From assembly GCF_037893015.1 (NCBI RefSeq), contig NC_133666.1, positions 261,194,441 to 261,258,440 on the forward strand: a stretch of DNA of 64,000 nucleotides. The letters are read 5' to 3'. This document shows, one piece after another, positions 11,483 to 22,339 of the stretch. The translations under genes and the position numbers were made by a program. Source of the DNA: Macrotis lagotis (taxonomy: Eukaryota > Chordata > Mammalia > Peramelemorphia > Peramelidae). The notes under the pieces were generated by a model. That model ran no database searches. It saw only the letters and a list, made by a program, of their open reading frames with translations, and had not been told where the DNA came from. Numbering within the stretch: the first letter of the stretch is position 1; every line of letters starts with the position of its first letter.

Positions 11483-11715
11483 TTAACCACTTTTGTGACA
11501 AGGACCCCTCTGGAAGTCTGATGAGGTCTTTGGATACCTTCTCAAAGTAATTTATTAGTAATAATAAAGTAATAAATAATATTACAAAGAAAAATAGATG
11601 AGTATAAATAAAGATGTGATTCTTTTCTCATCTAAGTTCATAAGTCCACAAAACTCTATCCTCAGACTGCCTGGAAGTGGCTGGTGAACATCGTCCATGG
11701 GTTAAAAATTCCTGT
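11483..11715. mobile_element. Non-autonomous hAT-like DNA transposon relic
   Basis: Ends GTTTTTAACCACTTTTGTG and GGGTTAAAAATTCCTG are roughly inverted, resembling the CAGGGGTTCTTAACC terminal repeats of a mammal-wide hAT family. Inside are GGACCCCTCTGG and a GATGTGATTCTTTTCTCATC block shared with 23945-24155. Assignment is from memory of the family pattern. Confidence 0.5.
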
Positions 11716-11719
11716 TTTA

Positions 11720-12449
11720 ATTTCTATTTTCTTTGTAGCCTAACCTACTCCTTTATTTCTCTCCTTGCTTTTCTTCTGAATTAGAATCTTCCTTTGATGC
11801 ATTTATTACCTCATTTATTTTATATTTTGGTATTCTTCCATCACTTTGGCTGCTGATTCAGCTTGCATTTCTGTATGCGCTATTTACCCCCCTCCCCTTG
11901 GTTCCTTTTTAATTGTAGAATTTCTTTAGTCAGAGATTTTTTTTTTTATTTGTTCATTGTCAGAAAAGCTTTTCCTCTTCCCTGTTGTTGATAGAAGTAG
12001 TGATGTGGGACTTTAAGATGAATTTCCTCTTCTCTCCCCACCCCCTCACTCCTTATTTTCCTTCTGCAATGGAGATGATGATTTAGGGGGGAAGGGATGC
12101 TTTGTCTCAATAAATGAATTGAAAGGGATTTTCTTTTGAAAGCCTAAGGATTGATGTGGGGGAGAAGGAGCGAGTAATGAAAAGTGATACTTTTAAAAAA
12201 ATTATATCTTATATCTTAATGAACAAAAAGAAATTTTCTCTCTTTCCCACCTCATTGACACAGGGAAAGAAAAAAGGGAAAACAAAACTTTTTTCTTTGA
12301 CAATTATGTATAATCAAGCAAAATAAATTCCTAGACCCTTCAAATATATGTTTACATACATACAATTGTGTGTGTGTATGTGTAGTCTTATTCAGCATCC
12401 CAAGTCCATCACTTTTTAGTATTGTTTTTATTTATTAAAATGGTCACTT
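11720..12449. other. No firm feature; possible LINE 3' UTR remnant
   Basis: The 12040-12420 part (CCACCTCATTGACACAGGG, ACAATTATGTATAATCAAGC, AGCATCCCAAGTCCATCAC) recalls marsupial LINE/ERV 3' UTR relics, but I cannot place it. A short TG run sits at 12367-12385. Confidence 0.35.
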
Positions 12450-12465
12450 CCATCTGTATCAGTTT

Positions 12466-12616
12466 TTTTTTTTTTAGATTTTTCAAAGCAATGGGGTTAA
12501 GTGGCTTGCCCAAGGCCACATGGCTAGGTAATTATTAAGTGTCTGGGACCAGATTTGAATTTAGGTACTCCTGACTCCAAGGCCAGTGCTCTATCCACTG
12601 CGCCACCTAGCCGCCC
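12466..12616 (-). repeat. WSINE-type SINE with 16-bp target duplication
   Basis: Reverse copy with T-tail and head CCACCTAGCCGCCC. Exact direct repeats CCATCTGTATCAGTTT at 12450-12465 and 12617-12632. Confidence 0.96.
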
Positions 12617-12632
12617 CCATCTGTATCAGTTT

Positions 12633-13139
12633 AAACAAGTCTCTCTGGAGACTACTTATCCAGTCTCTACTTACTCTGGCAAATTAGGTCTTCAGAGTGT
12701 GGTATCTACTAGATTCCTCAAGGTTCTAGGGAATCTGGAGAGACTAAGGTTCTAATATTATGTCTCACAAGTGTCACAAGTGTATTTCCAGTCATTGAAT
12801 ATCAGTTGATAGTAATTAATCATTTGGACAATTAGCTTCGAGGAATAAGCTTTTATTAGAGATGTAAAACCCAAATTAAGGGCATACTCTTTTACAAGAC
12901 TATATAGAGTAGGGCTTGCCTTTAGAGGACATGAGACTTTTGGAGGTCCTTTTGCTGGACTCCTCAAAATGTTGCTTTTAAGTATATTAGAGCTTTCTGC
13001 TGGCCTCCTTATAAAGTCTAGAAGCTACCTTTCCTGTTATATAGAAGGCAATGTGGTATGTGCTAGAGAAAAACCAAGAAAAACGAGATACTCATTCTTT
13101 TCTAGTGTCTCTCTATTCCTAGTCTCTCTCTCATTGCCA
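12633..13139. other. No recognised feature
   Basis: Two short open frames (12758-12967 minus, 12969-13154 plus) without recognisable domains. No clear repeat family. Confidence 0.4.
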
Positions 13140-13294
13140 ATAGAGCTGCTGTGATAATCTTTCTAAAGGACAGGCTTGACCTGAACATTCTCTGAGATGA
13201 CTTCAGTGACTTGCTATTATTTCTATGGCAAAATACAAACATTTTTGCCTCACTTTTGAAGCCTTCTTCAACCTAACTTTCTAGCCTTCTTTTA

Positions 13295-13455
13295 TTTATT
13301 TATGTATTTGTTTTAGTTTTTTTTTTTTTGCAAGGCAGTGGGGTTAAGTGGCTTGCCCAAGGCAACACAGCTAGGTAATTATTAGGTGTCTGAGGTACTC
13401 AGGTACTCTTGACTCCAGGGCCGGTGCTCTATCCACTGTGCCACCTAGTGCCCCT
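13295..13455 (-). repeat. WSINE-type SINE in L2
   Basis: Reverse copy with a long T-rich tail. Flanks CTAGCCTTCTTTTA (13281-13294) and CTAGTCTTCTTTTA (13456-13469) form a 14-bp target duplication with one mismatch. A small internal deletion before the head leaves CTAGTGCCCC. Confidence 0.92.
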
Positions 13456-13489
13456 CTAGTCTTCTTTTAAATAATAGTTTCATTCTTGA

Positions 13490-13665
13490 TTGTTGTTTTA
13501 TTTTTTCCCAATCATATGGAAAGATAGTTTTCAAAATTCATCTTTTTGTAAGCTTTTGAGTTCTATATTTTTCTACTACCCTCCCTCCCCTCCCCTCTCC
13601 CCATGACAGTAAGTAATCTGATATAGGTTACAGCTGACTACTACTATACTTGTACACCTTCCCTC
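13490..13665 (-). mobile_element. LINE 3' UTR fragment, probably L1
   Basis: AAAATTCATCTTTTTGTAAGC, TTGAGTTCTATATTTTTCT and a CCCTCCCTCCCCTCC tract followed by GTAATCTGATATAGGTTA resemble a LINE 3' end read backwards. The family is uncertain. Confidence 0.4.
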
Positions 13666-14097
13666 TCTTAACTCCATGTATCTGGCATGCATTTGATGAT
13701 CATCTTAGTCTTGGAGACTCCTTTTTCTTTAAAGATTCTCCCAGGTACTACTTCCTCTGGAAAGTATACTCCCAAATATACACTTCAAACTATATTGTAT
13801 TAATTCTATGCACACATTGAAGAGTCCTAGGACTGTTGATCTTAAGCTTCTAGAGGGCAGATATTTCTATCACCTGTACCTAGCATAAATGATTACAGAT
13901 ATAACAACCAAATTCCATTTACATATGATTTATGCTTTAGAGAGCTTTTCCTGACTTTTCCTGAGTATGCTAATCAGAGATGTTTAATGAAATGCAATCC
14001 TGAATAATCCTTTACCTTTTTTTCAGTTCTGCCTTATAGAAGCTCTCCTTTTATGGTTTCTATTCTCCTTATCGATGTCATACTACATTTCTCTGCT

Positions 14098-14345
14098 ATG
14101 AGACAGTTAGGAAGCAAAGGGGATAGAACACTGGTGCTGAAGTCAGAAAGACCCGAGTTCAAATTAGATCTCAGATACTAGTTAGCTATATTACCCCAGG
14201 CATGTCTCAACCATTATTTGTCTCAACTATAAAATGCGGAAAATTAACACTGTCTACCCTACAGGGTTGTAATAAGGATCAAATGGGATGATATCTATAA
14301 ATCCCTTAGCACACTAATATGTAATGTCAAATAAATGCTTTTTCC
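14098..14345 (+). repeat. CORE-SINE (MON1/THER1-like), near full length
   Basis: GACAGTTAGGAAGCAAAGGG, AACACTGGTGCTGAAGTCAG, GAGTTCAAATTAGATCTCAG, ACTATAAAATGCGGAAAATT, CTACAGGGTTGTAATAAGG and AAATAAATGCTTTTTC run in full forward order. Confidence 0.85.
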
Positions 14346-14778
14346 CTTGCTCTCCCTTTCCTTTCCCAAGTCCAATTCTTTACTAGTCCTAAAGAATTTT
14401 TATTTCATCTTTTTCATCTTTTCTCATCTAGATGTCAATTCCATCCTTCCCCTTACTTTGAAATTTCTAAAATAGTTTTTCCCCCCTAGTTCTACTTTCC
14501 ATCCTTAAGCCCCATTCCCAGGTTTTTAGGCACCTTCTAGTCAAGGCAACTTTTCATTAAGATCATGAATTGTTTACCTACAGCAGAAATGTTACACCTC
14601 CTAAATTTTACTACTTTTGTCATTATCTTCTTGAGATTTTTAGTAACTTGTCTCCCCCACACTCAACATATTTTCTCCTATTGCTCATTGTTTGATTCCT
14701 TCCCTTCTGATGGCACTTTCCTTGGGATCTCAAAGTGTTTCAGCTTTCTTCCACACTAGGTAACTGATGGTTCACTAG
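14346..14778. other. No firm feature
   Basis: Pyrimidine-rich sequence. It may be an old L2 or LINE relic, but no motif is decisive. The open frame 14565-14759 has no known domain. Confidence 0.35.
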
Positions 14779-14793
14779 CCTCAAGTGACTTTT

Positions 14794-14946
14794 TTTTTAT
14801 ATTAGGTTTTTGCAAGGCAAATGGGGTTAAGTGGCTTGCCCAAGGCCACACAGCTAGGTAATTATTAAGTGTCTGAGGCCAAATTTGAACCCATGTACTC
14901 CTGACTCCAGGGCCGGTGCTTTATCCACTGTGCCACCTAGCCACCC
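14794..14946 (-). repeat. WSINE-type SINE with 15-bp target duplication
   Basis: Reverse copy. Direct repeats CCTCAAGTGACTTTT at 14779-14793 and 14947-14961 are exact. Confidence 0.96.
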
Positions 14947-14961
14947 CCTCAAGTGACTTTT

Positions 14962-16095
14962 CAAGGTGGGTGGGAGAACAAAATTGGCCCCAGTTAGCTA
15001 TTGAGTTCTTTTCCCTCAGGCTTACTAGAGTTCCTCTAAACAGTGTCCTGCCCTGCTCTTTCATTCCTTAGTTACCCAATTGCTGCACTTATGAGTTTGA
15101 TTTCTGTAGCGTGGGTATTGGGGTTTCTGTGAAGAGGGAGGTATTGGGTGTGGTGTAGAACTCTATTTCTACTCCAATCACTTGACTTGTCCATTTCTCT
15201 ACATCCTTCTTTCCTGAGAGATTTTTTTTTGTATTTTAAACCTCTGCCCACTATGGGGCTGGTGGTCCCAGAAAGTTCTACCCCTGGAATACTAGGCTAG
15301 CCCACACTGTCTGCTGAGGCTGAGCAAATTCTACATTCTGGAGGTAGGATCAAGGTGGCACTAGAAAAGAAGGGGAAAAGCAAGGTGTGAGGTTGAGTTG
15401 GGTTGTAGTAATGTTTCTAGTTCAAGGACTGACTAGAGCAGGATCACAGCTAGTTATATGGGAGATGGGGGAGGAGTGCTGAGTGAAATCCAGGCAGGTG
15501 TCAGTTGATGTCTTGTTTTTTTGAACTTTCTTTCCAGACCATGGAGATAGTTGCAATTGTTTTATCTTTGGCCAATAATTTGTTTTGGGAAGTTTGAAAG
15601 GTTTTGGGAATCAGAGTTTTTCTGGCTGCCATCTTATGGTAATGTGACTCAGAAAGTTACTTTTGTTATAATCAACTATTCTTAGTTAATTTGTTCCTAA
15701 TTTGTTCCTATTTTAGTTCTTGGGAATCTCCACCCCCCCCCCAAAAAAAAAACCCCAACCCAGAGTTACTTAACTCACTGTTGTTTCCATTTGGGAATAT
15801 TTATGGGAGGTTCCTGAATAATCATCATAAATCACAACTTTCTGAGTATCATGTTCCCATATTTGGCATTTCCCTCAAGCAGGATGGTACTCATTGGGGA
15901 TTGTACAAAAGTAAATTAATGCACTAAAACACAGTAAAAATTTAAGCACAAGTATTTAATGTGTTTCTAACTTTATGGTTTCATCAAATTCAATTTTTTT
16001 TTACAATGGTTCCTAAAAAGAACAATTAAAACTAATGGAATGAAGCTTTACTGTACATCTAGAAAATACAGAGTGATCAGTTTTTTACATCTGTT
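14962..16095. other. No recognised repeat; possible 3' flank of the 16.2-kb exon candidate
   Basis: Unassigned sequence with a C-run followed by an A-run at 15733-15751. If the minus-strand exon at 16177-16451 is real, 15.9-16.17 kb would be its 3' UTR and polyadenylation region. Confidence 0.35.
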
Positions 16096-16101
16096 TTTAT
16101 T
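16096..16101 (-). promoter_or_regulatory. Candidate polyadenylation signal (AATAAA)
   Basis: Minus-strand AATAAA lies about 76 nt after the stop codon of the candidate exon. A second AATAAA lies at 16167-16172, directly after the stop. Such hexamers are frequent in AT-rich DNA, so they are only supportive. Confidence 0.3.
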
Positions 16102-16176
16102 TTTCAGCTGTTTAAGTAACCACAGCCATTTAATTGAAAAGATTTTACCCAGAGCAAATATGTTCATTTATTTTAG

Positions 16177-16451
16177 TTACTTTTTTTTCTCAGGCAGCCA
16201 GGATCCTGGTTGGAAGGTTTTACCAGTGCTAGTGGGGTCTTCTGATAGGTCACTCTTTCCAAAGTCAGGAGCTGAAGCATGTCCTTTAATTTGAATTTGA
16301 ACTGGTGAAGCATCATGCATTTCATTGCTGTCTGTGATCTGAAGTTTTTCTTTTTCAGAAATGTCTTTGATTTTTATTTTAATATCTTCTCTATGCTTCT
16401 CATTCTTTAGTATTTCCTGCATGAACACAGTAATGAAGGACATAAGAATTC
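16177..16451 (-). CDS. Candidate terminal coding exon, unknown membrane protein
   Basis: An open frame on the minus strand ends at a TAA at 16177-16179. Just above 16451 is a candidate 3' splice site: a T-rich tract (16486-16500 read backwards) and CTAACAG. If the exon starts there it encodes about 91 residues: a short hydrophobic segment (GILMSFITVFMQEIL), a charged KNEKHREDIKIKIKDISEKE stretch, then a polar acidic tail rich in S, D, P and G. Composition and the splice-like context look more like real protein than the other frames in this window, and no repeat overlaps it. I do not recognise the family. It could also be a chance frame or a retrocopy piece. No upstream exon was identified. 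Confidence 0.35.
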
Positions 16452-16499
16452 CTGTTAGACATGAGCTTGTGGTTACCAAAAGAAAAAAAAAGTATGAAC

Positions 16500-17115
16500 T
16501 TTAAGAAAACACACACACACATATGCCTGCTCACATTTAGTATCTATTCAGTGTTAAGTGTGGAATGAAGATTACATCTTAACATCAAATTAGAAAATTA
16601 AATAAATTGTTCTATCCTTTTGTTCAATACAAAATAAAAAATGGAAGACTATTAGTTAGGAATATTCATCAAAAAAAGTGAAACAAACAATTTACTCAAT
16701 TAAATCACAATAACTGAACAGATAAAGTTAGTCTCACAGACACTATTTGAATTTGTTGTTTATTTTCTTTTTTGGTAATTAGCCATTACTCAGTTCTACC
16801 ACAGTAGAAGGGAAAGCTAGAGACTGAAGTGAGTGATGGCTTCAGGGTTGCAAGGAGCCAGAATACTTCTGTGACTACTTTCCTTTCTTTCCTTAAGAAA
16901 GATCACAGCAAGAAGTTCAAGTTTAAGATCATGGAATCAATAGCAGACTGTAGTTACTTTTTGCTGCTCTCTTCTAATTAGGATTGCATGTTAGTGGAAA
17001 CCTAAGTAAGTATGGAATAAGACCCCTATTCCAGGCAATTGCCATTTAAAAAACTGCATTAAATATAAATAACATGAAGGATGGATTAGGAAAAAAGATG
17101 GATGTGTTAGGAGTC
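16500..17115. other. No recognised feature
   Basis: AT-rich sequence with a short CA run at 16509-16520. If the 16.2-kb exon is real, this would be intron. Confidence 0.4.
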
Positions 17116-17119
17116 TAAA

Positions 17120-18200
17120 GCACAAGTCTAGGTTCATAGTAATGAAGTGTCTTTCTAGGGGTTGTGGGAATGGAGAAGAGGGAAAATAGTGTGAACTATT
17201 TTAAAGGTGGATTAGATAGGACTTAGAAAATAAGAAGATATGAGAAGACAGTAGCAGCCAAAGTTTGATGATGGGTGAATGAATTTCAACTTCACTGATA
17301 GAAATAATGAATTCAGAGAAAAATATACTTTTTGGGAAAGATACTGAATTGAGTTTTGAGGCATATTAGGTATGAAATGCTGATTGGCCAGGTGGGAATG
17401 CCTTAAGAGGTAGTAGAAATGCAAACTTATAGCTAATAAAAGATGGTATAACTGGAGACATGAATTGTGGGTTAGCTGCATAGAAATGATATGAGTGAAT
17501 AATGTCAAAGGAGACAGAACAGAGAGAAAAAATGGGTCCAGGGCTGAACCTTGAATATCTATTTTATGGTAGAAAAGGAAGAGGAAACAGGGAAAGACAA
17601 GATAATTACAGAGATGGGCCATTATATCAGAATCTAATGGAAGAGAGACCATAAAAGAAAAAGGGTGTGGTAAATAATGTCAAATGTTTTAGAGAAGGCA
17701 AGAAGACAAGGGCTAAATATAGCTATTATATTTGCTTATTAAGAGATCTCCAGTATCCTCTGAGGAAGGAAATTTAATTTAATGTTCAGGATGAAAGTGA
17801 AGTTGTGAGGGATAAAGTAAGGAACCTGTGGTAAGAAAATTAAGGTACAGGCTTTGGGCAGCTTTTTTTGGGGGGTGGCATAGAAGGGAGGAGCCAGATG
17901 GATTGGGTTAAAGATTGAAGAAGGACATTTTTAGGATTGGGGTTATATATGAGTATATAATGTGAACAGATTAGAAGAAGATAAAAGGAGGGTTTAAGTG
18001 AAGAGTATGATGAGGGAATATTTGTTGCAGTAAGATTGAGGAGAAGGGAAGAGGTGACAGAATTAAAAGTATAAATAGAGAGAATCAAACCCTTTTGAGA
18101 TAGTATAGAAGGAAGGGAGAAAGGAAAGATATTCAGAAATTTTGAGGAACAGAGGAAAACAATTTAAGAAGCTTTGGTCAGATATCATCAATTTTACCAG
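17120..18200 (-). mobile_element. L2 LINE ORF2 relic (reverse transcriptase)
   Basis: The minus strand gives decayed L2 RT blocks in order from high to low coordinate: LNPIHLAPPF (for LxPxQSGFRP), a KTFDIIYHTL-like block (for AAFDTVDHSLL), IQGSALDPFFLSVLSPL (for PQGSVLGPLLF), then C-terminal sequence. The open frames 17212-17652 and 17840-18088 are remnants of this ORF. L2 is a long-dead mammalian LINE. Confidence 0.65.
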
Positions 18201-18457
18201 TTAATTAAGTAGACTACATCATCTGTTAGTTGAATGGGGGCCAGGGCTTGAGCCAAAAGAAAAAAAATTAGTTTTGAAACTGCTGCTGTGGGGATTGAGA
18301 TAGGGATCAGACTAGTGATAAAAGGGAAAGACTAGTGAGTAGCAGTGAGAGACCAGCTGAGATTCTGTACTTCAAATTTATGGCAAGTAAAATGAGCCCA
18401 GACATATAAAGTCAGACTTTCCCTAGGTATACTATGCTACTCAGATATAGCAAAAAA

Positions 18458-18700
18458 AAAAATCAGTTAGGTGGTGCAATGTATAGAACACCAGACATAT
18501 TCATTTGATTTCAAACATAGAATTAGCCTCTTATCAGTTATGTGAGCATGAGCAAGAATATTAAGCTGTCTGCTTCAGTTTCTTCATCAGTTAAAAGGGG
18601 ACGATGACAGTATTTACCTACCAGAGTGGTTGTGAAGATAAAATGGGATATTTATAAATCACTCTGTAAATCTTTTTTTAATTTTTATTTTTTCACTCTG
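18458..18700 (+). repeat. CORE-SINE (MON1/THER1-like)
   Basis: GTTAGGTGGTGCAATGTATAG, TTATGTGAGCATGAGCAAG, CAGTTTCTTCATCAGTTAAA, AGTGGTTGTGAAGATAAAAT are in forward order. Confidence 0.8.
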
Positions 18701-18779
18701 TAAATCTTAAAGCATTATACACTTATTATTATTGTAATTAATATTTACTATTATCTAGAATTGAGAATTATTTTGTGAT

Positions 18780-18937
18780 AGGAAGTTTGTGGAGATGGGC
18801 AAGAGTGGTAACAAATTATTAAAGTAGATGAACAGGGTTCCAGGACAGATTGAGGGTTAGAAAAGTCAAAGTATGGGAGATAAACTGGGGGAGGGACAGA
18901 AAGTGTTAAGGGTCTTTTTCAGGTCACAATCAGGGAA
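18780..18937 (-). mobile_element. Possible L2 relic continuation
   Basis: Purine-rich sequence like that of the neighbouring L2 blocks, between two SINEs. The assignment rests mainly on composition and position. Confidence 0.35.
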
Positions 18938-18950
18938 TGAATGAAATGTT

Positions 18951-19120
18951 TGGTTTTTTTTTTTTGTTTTTTGTTTTAGTTTTTGCAAGGCAAATGGGGT
19001 TAAGTGTCTTGACCAAGGCCACACAGCTAGGTAAAGATTAAGTGTCTGAGGCCGGGTTTGAACTCAGGTACTCCTGACTCCAGGGCCGGCGCTCTATCCA
19101 CTGCACTACCTAGTTGCCCC
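18951..19120 (-). repeat. WSINE-type SINE with 13-bp target duplication
   Basis: Reverse copy with long T-rich tail. Exact direct repeats TGAATGAAATGTT at 18938-18950 and 19121-19133. Confidence 0.96.
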
Positions 19121-19133
19121 TGAATGAAATGTT

Positions 19134-19482
19134 GAGATGAAATGAAAGTAAGTTGTACTTGCAAATTATTATTTCAAAGTTCAGGATCTTGGAGATGGTA
19201 CAGTTCTGTGAGATGGTGAGCTCTAAGACGTGAAACATAGTATATGCAGAATGGAGAAAAAGGAAAGGCGCTGAAGATGAAGAAGTTGAGGAATTATATA
19301 AATAGAATTTTTGATAGATTAAGATGAGTAATGAAGCTTTTGGGGAGGATGGTAGCAAATGGAAAGGCGCTGAAAAGACAACTGTGAAGTAGGTGCTGAA
19401 GTCTTTGGGAAAGCTGGGAGAGTGGAATTCAACAGGGGAAAGACAGTAACAAGGTCCAGGAGGCTGTATAATCTCATGCAAT
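19134..19482 (-). mobile_element. L2 ORF2 relic (N-terminal side of RT)
   Basis: Purine-rich on plus; the minus strand holds the 123-codon frame with SPFLFLHSAYTM-type and HLLPSSPKASLLILIY-like blocks, compatible with the region upstream of the L2 RT. It follows the 17.1-18.2 kb relic in the expected order, so both may be one copy. Confidence 0.45.
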
Positions 19483-19488
19483 GGATTT

Positions 19489-19606
19489 TATTTCATTTAT
19501 TTATTTATTTATTCATTCATTCATTCATTCATTTATTTATTTATTCATTCATTCATTCATTCATTTATTTGTTTGTTTGTTTGTTTAGTAAGTAAGTAAG
19601 TAAGTA
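19489..19606. repeat. Compound tetranucleotide microsatellite
   Basis: Runs of TTTA/TTCA units at 19489-19568, then TTTG units and TAAG units. It joins directly onto a WSINE 3' end, so it probably grew from that element's A-rich tail. Confidence 0.9.
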
Positions 19607-19645
19607 AGGCAAACGGGGTTAAGTGGCTTGCCCAAGGCCACAGAG
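19607..19645 (-). repeat. WSINE 3'-end fragment
   Basis: GGCAAACGGGGTTAAGTGGC followed by TTGCCCAAGGCCACAG, then the match stops. A strongly 5'-truncated or deleted reverse copy. Confidence 0.8.
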
Positions 19646-20435
19646 ACAAGTTCTATCAATACCTCCTCTGGCCTTATAAGTGGAGGGATGTGGGGAACCA
19701 GGCTTTCTATGGAGAGGATTTCTAGGGATGTGGTTTTCTCAAGGGGAAAACTAGGTTTCTATTAAAGTGAGAAGTGGGGAAGGTGTAGCAAGACTCATAT
19801 TCTATCCATAATAAACTAATTGCTTATAATCTCTGAAAAGTCAAAATAAGATCTTTTGTAAGGACACTAAAAAATAATGTTTCAAAACTGAAAGAAAAAT
19901 TGGCTATATTAAAAAAAACCCTTCACTTAATCTTAAGAGCTGAACAGAATTAGAAGTCATATAATTTAACTTTCTATTCAAAATAGGAATTCTTTTATAG
20001 ATCCATTTGATAAATTAAAATTTGATAATTCAATAAGATCTTTGTTAAATGAAATAATGCAGAAAACTGTTTCAATACTCTTTGAACAGTTATTTGAGAT
20101 GTGAGGAATTATATTGATATTATATGCTATATATGTATAAAACTTTGGTTTTAATTATCCTAAAATTAGAAATTCTGCTCCTTGAGGAAAGTAGTCTTAA
20201 CTTACAGCACTGGGATAGACTTGGAAAGATGTGAAAGAAAGTTAACAATAAAGGAAAGAAGTATAGGTATTACTGCTTGCTCATTGGGCCTAGGAGATAA
20301 TCAAAAAGTCAGTTCTGTTAATGAGACAAAAACTAAGGGCAAACCAGCAGGAAGCATAGAAGCACAAATATGGTAGAAAATTAGTTTAGGAGGAAAGCTC
20401 AAGCTAAGTGCAGCAAGGAGGGATGAAGTTCAGAG
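19646..20435. other. No recognised feature
   Basis: AT-rich to mixed sequence. The 64-codon frame at 20182-20376 has no recognisable domain. Confidence 0.4.
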
Positions 20436-20439
20436 ATCA

Positions 20440-20882
20440 TGAAAGAATGACTAAGAGACTTGGGATTATGACCTGTGTGTATTAACTGGAGAATCTGAGG
20501 ATGCTTAGCCTGAAGAGAAGATTTAGGAAAAAGGGGTGGGGAATGAATCTGACACTACCATTGTCTTCAATGGAAGGGCAATCATGTGGAAGACAGAATG
20601 GTACATTCTTCTTGGCCCTGAGGGTAGGATTATGAACAATCTTTGGAAGATGGAAATGAAAATTTATATTTTACATGAACACCAATTTCCTCTTTATTAA
20701 AGTGACTCAAAATTGGCCCACACTGTCTTGGGAGGTACTGGGTCACTACCTATCATTGGATGTTTTCAAGTAAAGGTGAGGTCAAAATCTGTTGATGATG
20801 CGTCTTGTTGAGATACAGACTGTACCTGATTGCATCTGATTTCTTTCAAACTATGATTCTATGAGGTCAAAGCTTATGATTC
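20440..20882 (+). mobile_element. L3/CR1 LINE 3' end
   Basis: GGATGCTTAGCCTGAAGAGAAG, ATCATGTGGAAGACAGAATG, CTTGGCCCTGAGGGTAGG, GGGAGGTACTGGGTCACTACC, GGATGTTTTCAAGTAAAGG and a final CTATGATTCTATGAGG match the well-known CR1/L3 C-terminal coding and 3' tail order. Confidence 0.8.
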
Positions 20883-20990
20883 CAAGTCTCTTCTGGAAGA
20901 ATGCATTAGGAAGAAGAAATCTAATAACTTAGGGCCCAAATCAGCCACTCTCAAATGGCTGGGAGAATATGATGTATAAAAACTACTACT

Positions 20991-21127
20991 GGGGCAGCTA
21001 GGCAGTGCAGTGGCTAGAACAATGGCCCTGCAGTTAGGAGGACCTGACCTCAGACACTTAATAATTACCTAGCTGTATGACTTTGGGCAAGTCACTTAAC
21101 CCCATTGCTTTGCAAAAACCAAAAATA
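20991..21127 (+). repeat. WSINE-type SINE (internal deletion)
   Basis: GGGGCAGCTAGGCAGTGCAG to CCATTGCTTTGCAAAAACC. The GAGTTCAAATCTGGC segment between CTGA and CCTCAGACAC is missing, making the copy about 17 bp short. No clear target duplication. Confidence 0.92.
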
Positions 21128-21589
21128 CCAACCAGGCATCGCCAAGAGGCACTGAAGGCAGCAGCAAAGAGGTCCCATGGACAGTTAGAGAACTGATATC
21201 TCCAGGGTTGGTGAGGAAGACTGGGAGCTCAAGGGACATGTCTTGGAAGCCAGATAGGAAAGAGTCTTTTTTACAGATGGAAGCTAGGAAAAAAATAAAA
21301 AGGGGATGGGGATCTCCAAATCTGGAGTCAGTGAATGAAGATGAGGCAAATATATATTTGTTTTTTAGGAATGAAGTTAATAAGAATAAGACTAAGCACT
21401 GGAAGACTATTTCCCCCACAAGATTTTAAAAAAAACCCATTCACCAACCTTTCAGTGTTATTCACCAGCAAGAAAGCTAGAATCGATCTAATCAGCTTCA
21501 AGAATAGAGCTGACAAAAAGCAATCAGTTACAAGGGGAAAGGGATAGAAGGACAAGGTCTATCTTCTTGCAATTGGTACTTGGAATAAT

Positions 21590-21715
21590 AGGATCATAAA
21601 TCTAGAACTGAAGGAGTTTAGAGGGTATCTAGTCTTTTCATTTTACAGGAAAGGAAACTAAGACCACAAGAATCTTAGTGACTTGTCCAAGGTCATATTA
21701 GGTTTAACTCAAAAT
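21590..21715 (-). repeat. MIR-type SINE, reverse
   Basis: CATTTTACAGGAAAGGAAAC, TTAGTGACTTGTCCAAGGTC are the reverse-complement MIR core. Confidence 0.65.
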
Positions 21716-21879
21716 AATGTTTATAATTTGTAAATTTTATTCTTTATCTACTATTAAATGTCTTTTCCTCATCCTCACACTTAAATATCTTTTTCCTATT
21801 ATCTTATATGTTTTATAGTAGTGCTTTGAATGGAAAATGAATTAATGAATAAAAGAGTGTTTTTAAAGGTCTTACTATG

Positions 21880-22033
21880 GGGGCAGCTAGGTGGTGCAGT
21901 GAATAGAACACAGGCCCTGGAATCAGGAGGGCCTGAGTTCAAATGTGACCTCAGACACTTAATAATTACCTAGCTGTGTGGCCTTAGGCAAGTCACTTAA
22001 CCCCACTGCCTTGCCAAAAACAAAAACCTAAAA
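21880..22033 (+). repeat. WSINE-type SINE
   Basis: Complete forward copy starting GGGGCAGCTAGGTGGTGCAG. Flanks AAAGGTCTTACTATG and AAAGGGTCTCACTATG form an imperfect target duplication. Confidence 0.94.
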
Positions 22034-22149
22034 AAAGGGTCTCACTATGCACCAAAATGACAGGTAATTCTTGGGGTACAAATACAAAAGGAAGCCAATC
22101 CCTATCTTAAAGATATTGCATTCAAATGAAGGAAAAACACATATAAGGA

Positions 22150-22335
22150 AGAACTGAGAGGCAGTAGAGGAGATAGGCTGCTGGCCCTAAAGTCAAGACA
22201 AGTCACCTAAACTCTGCTTCAGTTTCAACAACTTTAAAATGGAACTAATATTCCCTACCCTACAAGATTGTTATGAGGATCAAATGAGATGTTTGTAAAG
22301 GCCTTAGTCCAATACAGGCAAACAGTAGACACTTC
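22150..22335 (+). repeat. CORE-SINE (MON1/THER1-like)
   Basis: GAGAGGCAGTAGAGGAGATAG, CTGGCCCTAAAGTCAAGAC, then ACTTTAAAATGGAAC and GATTGTTATGAGGATCAAAT in forward order; part of the middle is deleted. Confidence 0.75.
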
Positions 22336-22339
22336 CCTT

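Larger units (their letters stand above)
13140..13880 (+). mobile_element. L2 LINE 3' region, interrupted
   Basis: GATGACTTCAGTGACTTGC, GGCAAAATACAAAC and TTGAAGCCTTCTTCAACC at 13190-13280, then CTCCCAGGTACTACTTCCTC and TTCTAGAGGGCAGATATTTC at 13735-13865, follow the L2 C-terminal/3' UTR order (AAGCCTTCCCTGA, GAGGGCAGGG...). A WSINE (13295-13455) and a LINE fragment (13490-13665) interrupt it. Confidence 0.65.

Noticed and set aside
17212..17652. 146-codon minus-strand frame as a possible gene
   Set aside because: Its blocks match the L2 reverse transcriptase in order, so it is a LINE relic.
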